Positions 50,825 to 50,878 of a stretch of DNA of 50,878 nucleotides are shown one piece after another. The translations under genes and the position numbers were made by a program. The stretch is taken from the NCBI GenBank assembly GCA_947174235.1, contig CAMWID010000016.1, positions 1 to 50,878 of the forward strand. The letters run 5' to 3'. This stretch comes from an uncultured Porphyromonadaceae bacterium. GTDB lineage: Bacteria; Bacteroidota; Bacteroidia; Bacteroidales; Muribaculaceae. Position 1 is the first letter of the stretch. Each line of letters opens with the position of its first letter. Below the pieces are notes generated by a model. The model searched no databases, was not told the origin of the DNA, and saw only the letters and a list, made by a program, of their open reading frames with translations.

Positions 50825-50878
50825 TACCTCCGAGGGGAATCGAACCCCTATCTAAAGTTTAGGAAACTTCTATTCTAT
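50825..50878 (-). tRNA. tRNA-Arg (anticodon CCU), partial
   Basis: The 3' part of a tRNA on the minus strand: anticodon arm GAAGT-TTCCTAA-ACTTT with CCT at the anticodon, T-arm AGGGGTTCGATTCCCCT, acceptor strand CGGAGGT and discriminator A. The D-arm and 5' end are beyond the window. Confidence 0.85.

Overview
The window looks like a chromosomal segment of a Bacteroidales bacterium, probably a gut member close to Muribaculaceae (the family-level call is inference). Reasons: promoters follow the Bacteroidetes pattern TTTG-N19-21-TAnnTTTG, clear Shine-Dalgarno sequences are missing, and the content is typical of the order: fimbrillin operon, SusB-like GH97, ECF sigma/anti-sigma/outer-membrane receptor trio, the radical-SAM/lipoprotein system, and an ycED-like/rpmF/fabH/era/der block.

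Layout. 1-2.4 kb: tail of an unknown gene, then a type II restriction-modification pair on the minus strand. 2.4-3.4 kb: a MITE-like element and an unrecognised gene. 3.6-7.4 kb: a minus-strand operon encoding an ECF sigma factor fused through a membrane helix to an outer-membrane barrel, two sister lipoproteins and a radical SAM/SPASM enzyme. A 25-bp identical repeat lies just upstream of both the sigma gene and the first lipoprotein gene. 7.7-14.6 kb: a divergent fimbrial operon (OmpA/DUF3575-like protein, DUF5119 lipoprotein, fimbrillin, large fimbrillin-family protein). 14.7-14.9 kb: a decayed fragment homologous to the C-terminus of the methyltransferase at the window start. 15-23.3 kb: glycan genes (GH97, GH43, GH88, DUF4861) around a DXS-like gene on the other strand. 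23.3-27.2 kb: rubrerythrin with a Fur/PerR regulator, a YitT/YczE-like membrane protein, a cyclophilin and an AraC regulator.

27.36-33.19 kb is bounded by a direct repeat of the tRNA-Ser(GCU) 3' end plus its terminator, so it looks like an integrated island without a surviving integrase. Its cargo is a RhuM/PLD-like protein and a complete sigma/anti-sigma/STN-outer-membrane-receptor set. To the right lie tRNA-Ser, pyrH, frr, a glycosyltransferase, a TrmH methyltransferase and nadA. A roughly 1-kb gene-free, partly AT-rich stretch follows (37.7-38.7 kb) that holds about ten DnaA-box-like 9-mers and is a candidate replication origin.

38.7-50.9 kb is mostly housekeeping: a four-subunit 2-oxoacid:ferredoxin oxidoreductase operon preceded by two tandem palindromes, a Sir2 deacylase, a secreted His/Pro-rich protein, ruvB, a polysaccharide flippase, der, era, fabH, rpmF, a YceD/DUF177 protein, and a partial tRNA-Arg(CCU) cut by the window end. 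Several convergent gene pairs share very long hairpin terminators with stems of 23-32 bp.
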